From: Acidobacteriota bacterium
GTDB lineage: Bacteria; Acidobacteriota; Terriglobia; Acidiferrales; UBA7541
NCBI GenBank assembly: GCA_003223245.1
Contig: QHYI01000127.1
Coordinates: 1 to 39,198 of the forward strand
DNA length: 39,198 nt
Reading direction: 5' to 3'
In this document: positions 1-10,500 of the stretch, in pieces
How the letters are laid out: every line of letters begins with the position of its first letter
How positions within the stretch are numbered: position 1 is the first letter of the stretch
Notes under the pieces: generated by a model
Database searches by the model: none
Seen by the model: only the letters and a program-made list of their open reading frames with translations
What the model was told of the DNA's origin: nothing
Translations under genes and position numbers: made by a program

Positions 1-446
<446 letters not shown>

Positions 447-449
447 AAA

Positions 450-496
450 ACTTTCTCAAACCGTCTTTGAGAAAGTGGAAGCAAGCTTTGCTTCCA
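450..496 (+). repeat. two tandem perfect hairpins in the 23S-5S spacer
   Basis: Two adjacent inverted repeats follow the 23S end. The first is an 11-bp perfect stem (ACTTTCTCAAA at 450-460 with TTTGAGAAAGT at 466-476, loop CCGTC). The second is a 9-bp stem (TGGAAGCAA at 476-484 with TTGCTTCCA at 488-496, 3-nt loop). There is no T-tract, so these are not terminators. In an rRNA precursor they are plausible RNase III or 23S-maturation elements, but that role is inferred from position. Confidence 0.6.
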
Positions 497-600
497 CAGT
501 TTGCTCGATTCGAGTTGCGCTTGTAATGCCAGCCAAGTTCTGTTGTCACGCTCGCGTTTTCTCCGCGCTTAAGGCCAGGAGAAAGAACGCGAATTAAAAG

Positions 601-720
<120 letters not shown>

Positions 721-730
721 TAAACTCAGA

Positions 731-769
731 AAAGGCCGGTCTGAGATGACTCAGACCGGCCTTTTTTTA
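731..769 (+). terminator. intrinsic terminator of the rRNA operon
   Basis: A perfect 13-bp GC-rich stem (AGGCCGGTCTGAG at 733-745, loop ATGA, CTCAGACCGGCCT at 750-762) is followed by a run of seven T. The A-run on the left arm extends the stem. On the other strand the stem is followed by TTTT, so it may also stop the convergent gene at 868-1719. Confidence 0.93.
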
Positions 770-867
770 CGCTACCTCTGGCCAAAGAGCCAAAGGAGAA
801 TCTGTCCTGCCTGGATTTATATTCCTCTGGCCCGCAGTTGTTCTTCCGCCGGACGCCTCGCTGGCCC

Positions 868-1719
868 TCAGAAACGGTAACCGAACCCGAACGAAATGAT
901 CGGATAGTATTTGAAGGGCGAGAGCTTGTTGTTGATCTTGGTCTGTTCGGCGAGCACGTTGGCCTGTATGGTTGGATCCGTAGCCGCATTGACGCAAATC
1001 GCTCCCGTGGCGTCACAGGCGCTGCCGGCAAGGTTCAGCTTGCTGCGCGCAGAGCCCTGAAACGCCACCCCCATGTCAAAGTTGAAGGTGAAGTGGCTCG
1101 TGGGAGGAACAAGGTTTCCGAGCCCGAACATCGCCGTAGGTGCAACCTTCAAAAAATCGAGCTTGCCCCTTCCAGTGACGGGGTTCGCCGGGTCGCTCGT
1201 ATAGGTTGCGCCTCCCAGGGTGAACGTGCTGCCTCCGGGAACGTTGGCCGTGGCCGTGGCGCCGTTCCCGTTGTAAAGCAGCAGGCCAGGACTTAAATGA
1301 AAGGCGTAACCCAGCGGATACCAGTCCACATGCGCTTCACCGGACCGGAGGTTCAGCTGGCCCTTGTAGATGATTCCATCGTGATTGAAGCCGCGGCTGT
1401 ACTGGAAGATGTTGAAGCCGCCGCGGACATTCACTCTGCTGTTCAGCGAGACAGCAACCTCTGCGCCAGCGCCCAGCGTTGAAAGCCGCATGCCCAAGCC
1501 TAGGTGGCCGGCATCTTCCCTCTTCGAGCGCCGCGGCGAGGGTGCGTCTGGAGTTTCATCCCGGGTTCTACCCTCGGCAGTTGCTGAGGAAGAGTCCAGC
1601 CTTACTTCGCTTTCCGCCCTGTGAGGGCCTTCATCTTTGGCTGCCAGGCAGCACGCCGGAACAAAAATCATAAGGGGGCAGAGAAGCAGTTCGTACTTAC
1701 GTTTTTTGGTCCTTCGCAA
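868..1719 (-). CDS. predicted outer-membrane beta-barrel protein, exported
   Basis: Start choice: a TTG codon at 1719 has an excellent SD (AAGGAG, 7-nt gap) and gives a 283-aa protein. A longer frame from an ATG at 1806 exists but lacks such a site and would put a non-signal stretch in front. From the TTG the N-terminus is basic (RRTKKRK) followed by a hydrophobic stretch (ELLLCPLMIFVPACCLAA), i.e. a signal peptide. The mature part has alternating polar/hydrophobic strands rich in Gly, Asn, Tyr and Phe, and the protein ends in FGFGYRF. A terminal aromatic residue is typical of barrels inserted by BamA. An acidic/basic linker (about residues 35-65) precedes the barrel. No specific family is recognised. 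It is transcribed toward the rRNA terminator. Confidence 0.75.
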   Translation of the reverse strand: MRRTKKRKYELLLCPLMIFVPACCLAAKDEGPHRAESEVRLDSSSATAEGRTRDETPDAPSPRRSKREDAGHLGLGMRLSTLGAGAEVAVSLNSRVNVRGGFNIFQYSRGFNHDGIIYKGQLNLRSGEAHVDWYPLGYAFHLSPGLLLYNGNGATATANVPGGSTFTLGGATYTSDPANPVTGRGKLDFLKVAPTAMFGLGNLVPPTSHFTFNFDMGVAFQGSARSKLNLAGSACDATGAICVNAATDPTIQANVLAEQTKINNKLSPFKYYPIISFGFGYRF

Positions 1720-2140
1720 TGTGGGTCTCCTTTTGGACTGTCGGTGATCGGGCCAATACTTGGGTCGTACAGGCTTCCGGGACGCCTTGGCCGCTTGGGG
1801 CGCCAAATCGTTGCGTGGCTATCCCCAGGACGACGCCGAGGAATACAGAACCGGCTCGGGAACGAAGGGTGTAGATATTTTTCAGGGGAAATCGCGCAAA
1901 AACAAGCTCCTAGCGGTGCGGTGTTCTACGGCTGTGCGCTAATTATAACTGGCAGATCGAAAAGGCTCAGTTCCGTCCCGGGGAGTCAGCTTCTGGCGAT
2001 AAAAGGGCGTCATTCTCCTAAGGGCTAGCCAAGAGAGAGCTCTGGAAAAGTAAGAAAAGTACTATTGACCTGCACGACGCAGGGGACTAAGTTGTATTCT
2101 CCCGTTTCGGCCCCCAGCCAAACATCCACGGTGAGGTCTC
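1720..2140. other. divergent intergenic region between barrel gene and PilZ gene
   Basis: About 420 bases lie between two divergent genes. For the leftward gene, the only promoter-like element seen is a TATAAT on the minus strand at 1947-1942 without a convincing -35, which would give a leader of about 220 nt. The rightward candidate promoter is listed separately. No convincing gene is seen here: the open frames lack an SD and recognisable content. Confidence 0.5.
2065..2093 (+). promoter_or_regulatory. candidate sigma-70-type promoter of the PilZ gene
   Basis: TTGACC (2065-2070) and TAAGTT (2088-2093) are separated by 17 nt, and the start codon of the PilZ gene is 48 nt further on. The -35 is good and the -10 is weak. 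A TATTCT just downstream (2095-2100) is an alternative -10 with too long a spacer. Confidence 0.35.
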
Positions 2141-2479
2141 ATGGTCATGAACATCGTCTCGCGCACCGCCGCTAGCGCCCTTCAAGAACGTTGGGAGAGA
2201 TTGCGGAGCCACAAACGTTTCATCTCGCGCGTTAAGCTGCTGGTCGAGTGGGATCAGGGCGATAGTAAGGAACGCGCCAATGCCGTCACCGTGGATGTGA
2301 GTCACTCAGGTTGCATGGCCGTGGTGGGAGCGGATTTGCCGTTGCACCGGCATGTGCGACTCATTCATCCGGAAACCGGGCGCAAGGCCGAAGCCGAAGT
2401 GGTTTGGCGCAGCCACGAAGCGTGGGACGCCGGATTCGAGTTGTTGAAGCCCGACGCAACGTTCTGGAATTTGAAGTAA
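2141..2479 (+). CDS. PilZ-domain protein (predicted c-di-GMP binding)
   Basis: A 112-aa single-domain protein. The two PilZ signature elements are visible: an RxxxR motif (RSHKR, about residues 22-26) and a (D/N)xSxxG motif (DVSHSG, about 52-57), followed by beta-strand-rich sequence (VVWRSHEAWDAGFELL) as in the PilZ barrel. PilZ proteins bind cyclic di-GMP and act as effectors in motility, exopolysaccharide or gene regulation; which process applies here cannot be told. The start may be ATG 2141 or ATG 2147, since GTGAGG at 2131-2136 suits the second slightly better. It stands alone between genes on the opposite strand. Confidence 0.85.
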   Translation: MVMNIVSRTAASALQERWERLRSHKRFISRVKLLVEWDQGDSKERANAVTVDVSHSGCMAVVGADLPLHRHVRLIHPETGRKAEAEVVWRSHEAWDAGFELLKPDATFWNLK

Positions 2480-2642
2480 CTGGAATTCCGCAGGGTACCG
2501 CCGCCTCGATTACGCCGTTTGAATCTACTTCACTCTCTATAATAGTAGCCGGCCACTGCTCCCTGGACAGGTTGTTGTGAGCGATCGAACGGCTTGGCCG
2601 TGCCCCGTCTAAGCTAAGGGATCCGGCGTTTAGACCGTGCGT

Positions 2643-3659
2643 TTAGTGGCCGTGGTTTCCGGAACGCAGCACATAAGAGCTGAGCACGCGCATGTAGTTG
2701 CCGCGCTCGAAGGCGGTGGGGTCGGGGACCGAACGCCGGCTCATGCTGCCGCACATCTGGCGAACGGAGTCATATTCGTGCTCTTCCAGCCAGCGGCGCA
2801 GGTCGCCGAGGACGGAGAAGGCGTGTTGAGCGCCCTTTTGCAATAGCGCGGAAGCCATCAGAGTGACGCTTGCGCCCGCCAGGATGCACTTGACCACGTC
2901 GATGGCGCTATGAACACCGCCAGTGATGGCCAGATCGGCTTCTACGTGGTCGGAGAGGATGGCCGCCCAATGAAGCCGTAGCAGCAGTTCATCGGGGTGG
3001 CTGAGCGTGAGGCGGGGCACGACTTCGAGCGATTCCACGTCGAAATCAGGCTGATAAAAGCGATTAAAGAGCACCAAGCCATCGGCGCCTGCGTCATCCA
3101 GCCGCGCGGCGATGTTGGCAGGAGCACTGAAGAAAGGTGAAAGCTTCACGGCCACCGGCACGCGGACGCAGCGTTTGATTTGGCGCACGAGATCCACATA
3201 GCCCTTTTCAACCTCTGCGGCACTGGTGTTCGGTTCGGTGGCAAGGGAATAAATATTCAATTCGATGGCGTCTGCGCCGGCTTCTTCCATGAGCCCGGCG
3301 TACTCGGCCCAGCCGCCCGGCGACACGCCGTTCAGGCTGGCGATCACGGGAATGTCCACCGCAGCTTTGGCTCCCTCGATCAAGTCCAGATAGCCATCGG
3401 GACCAAGGTTGTAGTCTTCGAGATCGGGAAGCAAAGACTGGGATTCCGGAGAGCTTTCCGCTCCGCGCCAGAGATCGTCGTCCAAGGCGTTGCTTTCCAG
3501 CTCGAGTTGTTCTTCAAAAAGGGAGGGAAGGACCACGGCCCCGATGCCGGCATCTTCGAGCTCACGAATACTCGAGACAGACTCGCCGAGAGGAGACGCG
3601 GAAGCCACGAGAGGGCATTTCAACCCAAGGCCCAAGTAGCGCGTAGAGATGTCGCTCAT
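2643..3659 (-). CDS. dihydroorotate dehydrogenase-like FMN-barrel protein
   Basis: 338 aa, a TIM-barrel flavoprotein of the dihydroorotate dehydrogenase superfamily. The fold is visible from the N-terminal YLGLGLKCPLVASASPLG strand, the IPVIASLNGVSPGGW segment, the AIELNIYSLA strand with its phosphate/substrate-side Asn, PVAVKLSPFF with the conserved Lys, and the C-terminal ITGGVHSAIDVVKCILAGA phosphate-binding strands. Proteins like this are usually annotated 'dihydroorotate dehydrogenase-like' and are often found beside nifJ. Here the start codon overlaps the nifJ stop by four bases (ATGA), implying translational coupling. It is probably not the pyrimidine enzyme: no other pyr genes are near, and a role in electron or substrate handling with the oxidoreductase is inference. 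Confidence 0.85.
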   Translation of the reverse strand: MSDISTRYLGLGLKCPLVASASPLGESVSSIRELEDAGIGAVVLPSLFEEQLELESNALDDDLWRGAESSPESQSLLPDLEDYNLGPDGYLDLIEGAKAAVDIPVIASLNGVSPGGWAEYAGLMEEAGADAIELNIYSLATEPNTSAAEVEKGYVDLVRQIKRCVRVPVAVKLSPFFSAPANIAARLDDAGADGLVLFNRFYQPDFDVESLEVVPRLTLSHPDELLLRLHWAAILSDHVEADLAITGGVHSAIDVVKCILAGASVTLMASALLQKGAQHAFSVLGDLRRWLEEHEYDSVRQMCGSMSRRSVPDPTAFERGNYMRVLSSYVLRSGNHGH

Positions 3660-6600
3660 TGCTCATCGCCTCCTTTCTTGACGGTTTCGACGGTAGCTTC
3701 TTCGGGTTCGTGCGGGGCAATATTGGGCGTTTCTGCCCGTCCGGGCATGGCTGCGCGGTTCGAGTAAACGCGCCACTGGCGTTCGACGTCGTCTTCGGCG
3801 TCGTGAAGCAATTTGCGGGCTGCGTCGGGATGGCTGCGGGTGAGCATGGTGTAGCGCGCTTCCTCGTAGGCATATTTCTTAAGCGCGATGCTCGGCGCCT
3901 TGGAGTCCAGCTGAAAGGGGTTCTTGCCTTCGAGACGCAAACCCGGGTTGTAGCGCATCAGCGGCCAGTAGCCGGAAAGCACGGCGTTCTTCTGTTGATT
4001 CAAGCCAAAACCCATGTCATAGCCATGTGCGATGCAGTGACTGTACGCGATGATGAGCGACGGGCCGTCATGCGCTTCCGCTTCCTGAAACGCCTTGATG
4101 GTGTGCGTGTCGCCGCCGCCCAGGGCCACGCGCGCGACGTACACGTAGCCGTAGCTGATGGCTTCCATGGCCAAATCTTTCTTGGCCATCTCTTTGCCCC
4201 CGGTTGCGAACTTCGCGACTGCGCCGCGAGGAGTAGCTTTCGACATTTGCCCGCCGGTGTTCGAATACACTTCGGTGTCGAGAACCAGAACGTTGACATT
4301 GCGCCCCGACCCGAGCACGTGATCCAAACCACCGGCGCCAATGTCATAAGCCCAGCCGTCACCTCCGACAAGCCAGACGCTCTTGCGCACCAGCATGTCC
4401 GCGACGGTCAGAAGCTCGCGGGCCGCAGGCAAATCCACGGTTGCGAGCTTGCGCTTGAGTTCGGCAACACGCTGGCGCTGCGCTTCAATTCCTGACTCCT
4501 TGGATTGATCAGCCTCGAGCAAAGCGGTTACAAGCGCGCCGCCCAAAGATCCAGAGAGCGCTGTGAGAAGCTGTTGCGCGTACTGATTTTGCTGGTCCAC
4601 GGCAAGCCTCATGCCCAGGCCGAATTCGGCGTTGTCTTCAAACAGAGAATTGGACCAGGCCGGCCCGCGGCCTTGGCGATTTACGGTGTACGGAGTGGTC
4701 GGCAGATTGCCGCCGTAGATGGAAGAACATCCCGTAGCGTTGGCAATGAGCAGGCGGTCACCAAACAACTGCGTGAGGAGCTTGATATAAGGAGTTTCGC
4801 CGCAGCCGGCGCAGGCGCCGGAGAATTCGAAGAGCGGCTCAAGAAGCTGAGTGTCTTTCACCTGCGTGTGCGAGATGCGCTCGCGGTCAAACTCGGGCAA
4901 GCCCACGAAAAAGTCCCAGTTGACGCTTTCTGTCTCACGCAGAGGCGCCTGCATTTCCATGTTGATGGCTTTGTGCTTGACTTCGCTCTTGCTCTTGGCC
5001 GGGCAGATTTCCACACACAGCCGGCAGCCGGTGCAGTCTTCCGGCGCGACTTGCAACGTGTAACGCAGCGATTCATATTCACGCCAGCGGGGTTTCGCGG
5101 ACTTGAACGTGGCCGGGGCCTTGGCCAGGTGCGAAGGGTCATACACCTTGGCGCGAATTGCAGCGTGCGGGCAAACCAGCACGCACTTGCCGCACTGGAT
5201 GCACAGTTCCGTATCCCAAACGGGAATTTGTTGCGCAAGGTTGCGCTTTTCCCATTGTGCGGTGGCGGTCGGGAAAGTGCCGTCGTTGGGGATGGCGCTG
5301 ACGGGCAGGGCGTCGCCGTTTCCGGAGATGATGGTTCCGATCACCTCGCGCACAAAAGCAGGTGCACGCGCGGGCACCGGGGGGAGCATTTCAAACGTCG
5401 CGGAGACTTTTTCGGGGACCTTTACTTGGTACAAGCGCGAGAGCGCCTGGTCGACGGCCGTGAAATTCTTCTGCACCACGGCTTGGCCACGCTTGCCATA
5501 AGTTTCCTCGATGGCTTTTTTGATGGCGGCAATGGCTTCCTCGCGGGGAAGGACGCCGCTGATGGCGAAAAAGCACGTCTGCATAATGGTATTGATGCGG
5601 TTACCCATGCCCGCTTCTCGCGCCACGCTGTAGGCATCAATGACATAAAATTTGAGCTGCTTGTCGATGATGGTCTGCTGAACCTGGCGTGGTAAATGAC
5701 TCCACATCTCGTCGGGGCCGAACGGAGCATTCACAAGGAAGGTCGCGCCGGGCTCCGCGGCCGCCAGCACATCGAGGCGATCAATAAATTGAAATTGGTG
5801 ACAGGCGACGAAACTTCCTTTAGAGATTAGGTACGTGGACTCGATGGGTTCGGGCCCAAACCGCACGTGGGAAACGGTAATAGCGCCCGCCTTCTTGGAG
5901 TCGTAGACAAAGTAGCCTTGCGCGTAGTTCTTCGTTCCTTTGCCGATGATTTTGATGGAGTTCTTGTTTGCGCCGACCGTGCCGTCGGAGCCCAAACCAT
6001 AAAAGAGCGCGCGGACTGTGCGCGGATCTTCGGTCGAAAACGCCGGATCGTAGTTTAAGCTGGTGTGCGTGACGTCATCGTGAATGCCAATCGTGAAATG
6101 ATTCTGCGGCTGCGGCTTCTTCAATTCGTCGAAGATAGCCTTCACCATGGCCGGGGTGAATTCCTTGGAAGACAGCCCGTAGCGCCCGCCAATGATGCGC
6201 GGCAGTGGCCGCGAGTGATTGCCGGCGTAGCGTTCCAAGAAGGCAGTGGCGATTTCCTGATAGAGAGGTTCGCCAACGCTGCCCGGTTCCTTCGTGCGGT
6301 CAAGCACGGCAATGCTGCCGACGGTCGTGGGGAGCGCCGCGAAAAATGCGTCCAGCGCGAAAGGTTTGTAGAGGCGCACTTTGAGGAAGCCAACTCTTTC
6401 GCCGGACTTCTGCAAGGCCTTGACGCATTCCGCCGCAGCGCCAGCCCCCGAGCCCATCAGGATCACCACGCGTTCTGCATCGGGCGCGCCCACGTAATCG
6501 ATGAGCTGGTAGCTGCGGCCGGTCTGTCGCGCGAAGCGATTCATGACGTCCTGAACGATTTGCGGGCAGGCTCGGTAAAAAGGGTTGCAGGCTTCGCGAG

Positions 6601-7282
6601 CCTGGAAGAAAAGGTCGGGATTCTGAGCGGTTCCGCGCAGCACGGGGCGATCAGGAGAAAGCGCGCGCTCACGATGCTGGCGCACAAACCTTTCGTCGAT
6701 GATGGCGCGAAGATCTTCGTCGAGCAGCGGAACGATTTTGTTGACTTCGTGCGAAGTCCGGAAGCCATCGAAAAAGTGCAGGAAAGGAATCCGCGATTCG
6801 AGGGTGGCTGCTTGGGCAATCAAAGAAAAATCGTGCGCCTCTTGGACGGAATTCGAAGCGAGCATCGCAAAGCCGGTCGAACGTGCCGCCATCACGTCGC
6901 TGTGATCGCCAAAAATCGAAAGCGCGTGCGTAGCCACCGTGCGCGCCGCCACATGGATGACCGCTGCGGTCAACTCCCCGGCGATTTTGAACATATTCGG
7001 AATCATCAGCAGCAGGCCCTGCGACGCGGTAAACGTTGTGCCCAGTGCTCCGGCCTGCAAGGCTCCATGCAGCGCTCCCGCGGCACCGCCTTCGCTCTGC
7101 ATCTCCATCACCTGGGGCAACGCGCCCCAGATGTTGTTCTTCCCTTCCGACCGCCACTGATCCGCCCATTCGCCCATGGGAGAGGAGGGGGTGATGGGAT
7201 AGATGGCAATCACTTCGTTCAGGCGGTAGGCCACCGAAGCGGCTGCTTCATTTCCGTCAAGAAGGATCGGAGCCCGGTCCAT
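3656..7282 (-). CDS. nifJ: pyruvate:ferredoxin (flavodoxin) oxidoreductase
   Basis: About 1208 aa, the full length of homodimeric PFOR. It decarboxylates pyruvate with CoA to acetyl-CoA and CO2, passing electrons to ferredoxin or flavodoxin in the cytoplasm. Visible in order: the N-terminal pyruvate-binding domain (IYPITPSSPMGEWADQW), the transketolase-C-like domain, the gamma domain (SDGTVGANKNSIKIIG), two 4Fe-4S motifs (CIQCGKCVLVCP about residue 694; CTGCRLCVEICP about 747), the third cluster Cys motif (CAGCGE about 822), and the thiamine-diphosphate site (GGDGWAYDIG about 970, then DTEVYSNTGGQ). Start: ATG 7282 has GGAGG 5 nt upstream and is preferred to the GTG four codons earlier. It is coupled to the downstream flavoprotein gene. 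Confidence 0.97.
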   Translation of the reverse strand: MDRAPILLDGNEAAASVAYRLNEVIAIYPITPSSPMGEWADQWRSEGKNNIWGALPQVMEMQSEGGAAGALHGALQAGALGTTFTASQGLLLMIPNMFKIAGELTAAVIHVAARTVATHALSIFGDHSDVMAARSTGFAMLASNSVQEAHDFSLIAQAATLESRIPFLHFFDGFRTSHEVNKIVPLLDEDLRAIIDERFVRQHRERALSPDRPVLRGTAQNPDLFFQAREACNPFYRACPQIVQDVMNRFARQTGRSYQLIDYVGAPDAERVVILMGSGAGAAAECVKALQKSGERVGFLKVRLYKPFALDAFFAALPTTVGSIAVLDRTKEPGSVGEPLYQEIATAFLERYAGNHSRPLPRIIGGRYGLSSKEFTPAMVKAIFDELKKPQPQNHFTIGIHDDVTHTSLNYDPAFSTEDPRTVRALFYGLGSDGTVGANKNSIKIIGKGTKNYAQGYFVYDSKKAGAITVSHVRFGPEPIESTYLISKGSFVACHQFQFIDRLDVLAAAEPGATFLVNAPFGPDEMWSHLPRQVQQTIIDKQLKFYVIDAYSVAREAGMGNRINTIMQTCFFAISGVLPREEAIAAIKKAIEETYGKRGQAVVQKNFTAVDQALSRLYQVKVPEKVSATFEMLPPVPARAPAFVREVIGTIISGNGDALPVSAIPNDGTFPTATAQWEKRNLAQQIPVWDTELCIQCGKCVLVCPHAAIRAKVYDPSHLAKAPATFKSAKPRWREYESLRYTLQVAPEDCTGCRLCVEICPAKSKSEVKHKAINMEMQAPLRETESVNWDFFVGLPEFDRERISHTQVKDTQLLEPLFEFSGACAGCGETPYIKLLTQLFGDRLLIANATGCSSIYGGNLPTTPYTVNRQGRGPAWSNSLFEDNAEFGLGMRLAVDQQNQYAQQLLTALSGSLGGALVTALLEADQSKESGIEAQRQRVAELKRKLATVDLPAARELLTVADMLVRKSVWLVGGDGWAYDIGAGGLDHVLGSGRNVNVLVLDTEVYSNTGGQMSKATPRGAVAKFATGGKEMAKKDLAMEAISYGYVYVARVALGGGDTHTIKAFQEAEAHDGPSLIIAYSHCIAHGYDMGFGLNQQKNAVLSGYWPLMRYNPGLRLEGKNPFQLDSKAPSIALKKYAYEEARYTMLTRSHPDAARKLLHDAEDDVERQWRVYSNRAAMPGRAETPNIAPHEPEEATVETVKKGGDEQ

Positions 7283-7527
7283 GCGGACCTCCACGGAAGT
7301 TCATTGGCGATGTTCGCGGCGTCCTAGCTTGGGCGAGTCAAACGAAACCCGGAAGCCGGCCCCGTCAGCGCGCAACTTGGCACGCTGCTAGTCATCGCTA
7401 TCAAAGAATGTAAGCGAGGAAGGGCCCGCGCTTTTGTGACCCGGGGCACATTTAGCTGTGACCTGAGAACAGCGGCGGTATCCTTCTCCTAAGGATAAGA
7501 AAACAAAGGCGTTTTCGCTGCGGCAGG

Positions 7528-10500
7528 TTATTGCGGAATCTCCCGCTGGGTCATCTCGAGGGCCAGTTCACGCGCTTTCCGCAGATCGAGTTTTCCCGTT
7601 CCGAGGTACGGCAGCTTTTCGATACGCACGAACCGATCCGCCCGTGGCCGCCAGAGCGGGGGCAAATCGCTCTTCCCTAGCTTTTCCAGGCACTCGCGAA
7701 GCCGCTCATCGTTCAACGTATGCAGCACCACGAGGCGCTCGCCTTTTTTTTCATCCGGCACGGCGGTAACCACAAAGGTCTGTTCGGCTGCGCCAGCCAG
7801 TTGCTGCAGCAAATCTTCCACTTTGATATGCGGCACCATTTCGCCGCCGATTTTGCTGAAGCGGCTGAGACGGTCCGTGATTCGCAGAAAGCCCTGCTCA
7901 TCCATGCGCGCGATATCGCCGGTGTTGTACCAGCCGTCGCGCAAAACGTCGGCGGTTTTTTCCGGCTGATTGAGGTAGCCGCGCATCACATTGGGGCCGC
8001 GCACGAGCAGCAGCCCCGGTTCGTTCGGACCGACCGGCTCCATCTTGTCTGGATCCACAATCTTCACGGCGATTCCCGGCAACGGATGGCCGATGCTGCC
8101 GCGCTTCGCGCCCACTTGCCGGAAGGAAGCAGCGCGAAAATCCCTCGTATTGACGGTGACTGCCGGCGAACATTCCGTGCAGCCGTAGCCTTCCTGCGGC
8201 CGGATGCCGAAGTGGTCCTCGAACGCTTGCGAAATGCGCTCTGGCAATTTCTCTGCACCCGCCATCACAAAACGCAAGCTGCCAAAATCCTCCGGTGCGC
8301 AGCGGCGCGTGTAGGCGCTAAGGAAAGTCGGCGTGGCGAGCAGCATGGTCACGGCATATTTGCTGACCAGCGCGCCGATCACCCGCGAATCGAGCGGATT
8401 GGGATGAAACACCACGCCGATACCGGTCGCGGCGGGGAGGCAAAGCGTGCCAGTGAAACCAAACGAGTGGAAAAACGGAAGAATGCCTAGAATGCGGTCG
8501 TTGCCGTGTAGCATAAAAACTTGATTAAGCTGTTCGACATTCGACGCAATGTTGTAATGCGTGAGGACGACGCCTTTGGGATCACCCGTCGAGCCGCTGG
8601 AAAAAATGATCGTGGCAATGTCATCGAGGGTCGCGCGCCTCTCGCGTCCGGCAAATTTCGCCAACGCCCGGGCTGGTAAGAGGCACGCTGCGAGCATAGC
8701 GACAAGTCTTTCGCCCCAGCCTGGATCTTTGGCCACGTCTTCCATGAAAATCACCTCACCGGGCGGCTGAACCTTGACCTTCTCCAGAAAAACCCGGGCG
8801 GTCAGGATTGTTTTCAAATTGCACTGTGCCGCGCAAGACGCGAGGGTCTCGTTCGACACGGTGTAATTCAGGTTCACCGGCACTTTGCCCAGAAGCATCG
8901 CGGCGAAATTCACCAACGCGCCTGGCACCGAGGGCGGCAGGAGCACACCAACCATTTCCTGTCCTTGCCAGTGCTTGCGGAGACGCCTCCCGAGGAGCAA
9001 AGTGCCTACCAGCGTCGAAAAGTAATTCAGCTTGGGCCGCTGTCCGTCGGCCATGGCGAACCGCAACGGATGCCTCCGCGCGGTGTAGGCAAAAGTTTCC
9101 GGCAGGGTGTGCATGTTCTTCTTGCGACGTTCGAACGATTCCGCACCCAGGTCTTGGACGATGCGGCGCACTTCCTGCGAAGTCGTGTTGGCAGGCAGCG
9201 GCTTCCCAAAGGTGACTCGCACGGGGTAAGGAACGCGCCGTGGAAACTTCCATAGGAAGCGCCCGCCCGCAAAACTGAAAATGGAACCCCACACGCCATC
9301 CAGGTTCACCGGGATAATCGGCACATCTACGCCCTTGATGATGCGCTCCATGCCGTGGCGAAAAGGCATCATCTGCCCGATGCGCGTCATTTGTCCTTCC
9401 GGGAAAATGCATACGATTTCGCCGTTTTTCAACGCTTCCGTGGCCCGTCGCAAGGAGTGGATCATTTCGCGCGGCCCCTGATCTGAGGCGATGGGGATGA
9501 CGCCCAGGATCTTGGCGAAGGGCTTGACCGCGGGATGCTCGTAGGAGCCGCGGAACATCAGGAAGCGGATGGGCCGGTCGATCGAGGCAATCAAGAATGC
9601 CGCATCGGCCATCGACACGTGGTTCGGCGTGAGCAGCGCGCCGCCTCGCGCAGGCACGTTTTCGCGCCCCGTCACGTCGAGCCGGTACAAGGTGTGCGTG
9701 GCCATCCACAGCATCAGCCGCAGCAGCGAATCCGGCAGCAGCCACACGACATAGGCGGTGGCCACAAAGGTCACCAGCGCCGACCACAGAAAGATTCCGC
9801 CGGGAGACAGGTGCAAGAAATGCGTGGCGAAATAATAGACACCGGAGGCGGCGCCGATACCGACAAACGAAAGCCAGTTGGCCGCGCCGATAACGCCGCC
9901 CTTCGTGTCTTCTTCCGGCAGGTGTTGGATCAGCGCGCTGATGGGCACGATGAAAAACCCTCCGAAGAAGCCCAGGCCGGTAAGGAGCAGCAAGACCGTG
10001 CGGAAAGAGATGTCCGGGATGGCCAGGCAAAGCCCGAGCGCGGTCATGCCGAGCGCGCCAAGCGGAATCAGGCCGTATTCAATCTTTCCGGCCGAAAGAT
10101 ACCCGGCCGCGAAGCTTCCGAGGCCGATCCCGATCGCCACGGCCGCCTGCAAGAAGCCACCTTCTGTCGCGCGGATGTGTAGCACGTCCTGGCCATAAAT
10201 GAAAATGTCGAACTGCAAAAGCCCTGCAACAAAGAAGAAGTAAGTGTTGCCCAGCACGGCCAGCCATAACACCCGGTTGCTCCGGATCCGTTTCATCGGC
10301 GACCAGACATCGATCAGCGAGACAAGATGAAACCGCTTTGCGGGAGCCGCAGCCGGCACGAAGCTGATTCCGAAGCTTGTGAGCAAACCGATGACGGTGA
10401 ATCCGAGAAGAAGGACGCCTGAATAGATCTCCCGTCCGCTAAACGCCTCGGCGAGGAACGCGCCGCTCATGCTTCCGAGAATGATGGCCATAAACGTTCC

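Noticed and set aside
4505-5695. Long plus-strand frame of 396 aa
   Set aside because: It is antisense to nifJ, which has all its family motifs. The reading is Arg/Gly-rich shadow sequence with no SD.
6065-7327. Plus-strand frame of 420 aa
   Set aside because: Antisense to the N-terminal part of nifJ, with no recognisable domain.
8756-10030. Minus-strand frame of 424 aa inside the acyltransferase gene
   Set aside because: Same strand but another frame. The Aas frame carries the HxxxxD and AMP-binding motifs across the same bases; this one is His/Arg/Ala-rich noise.
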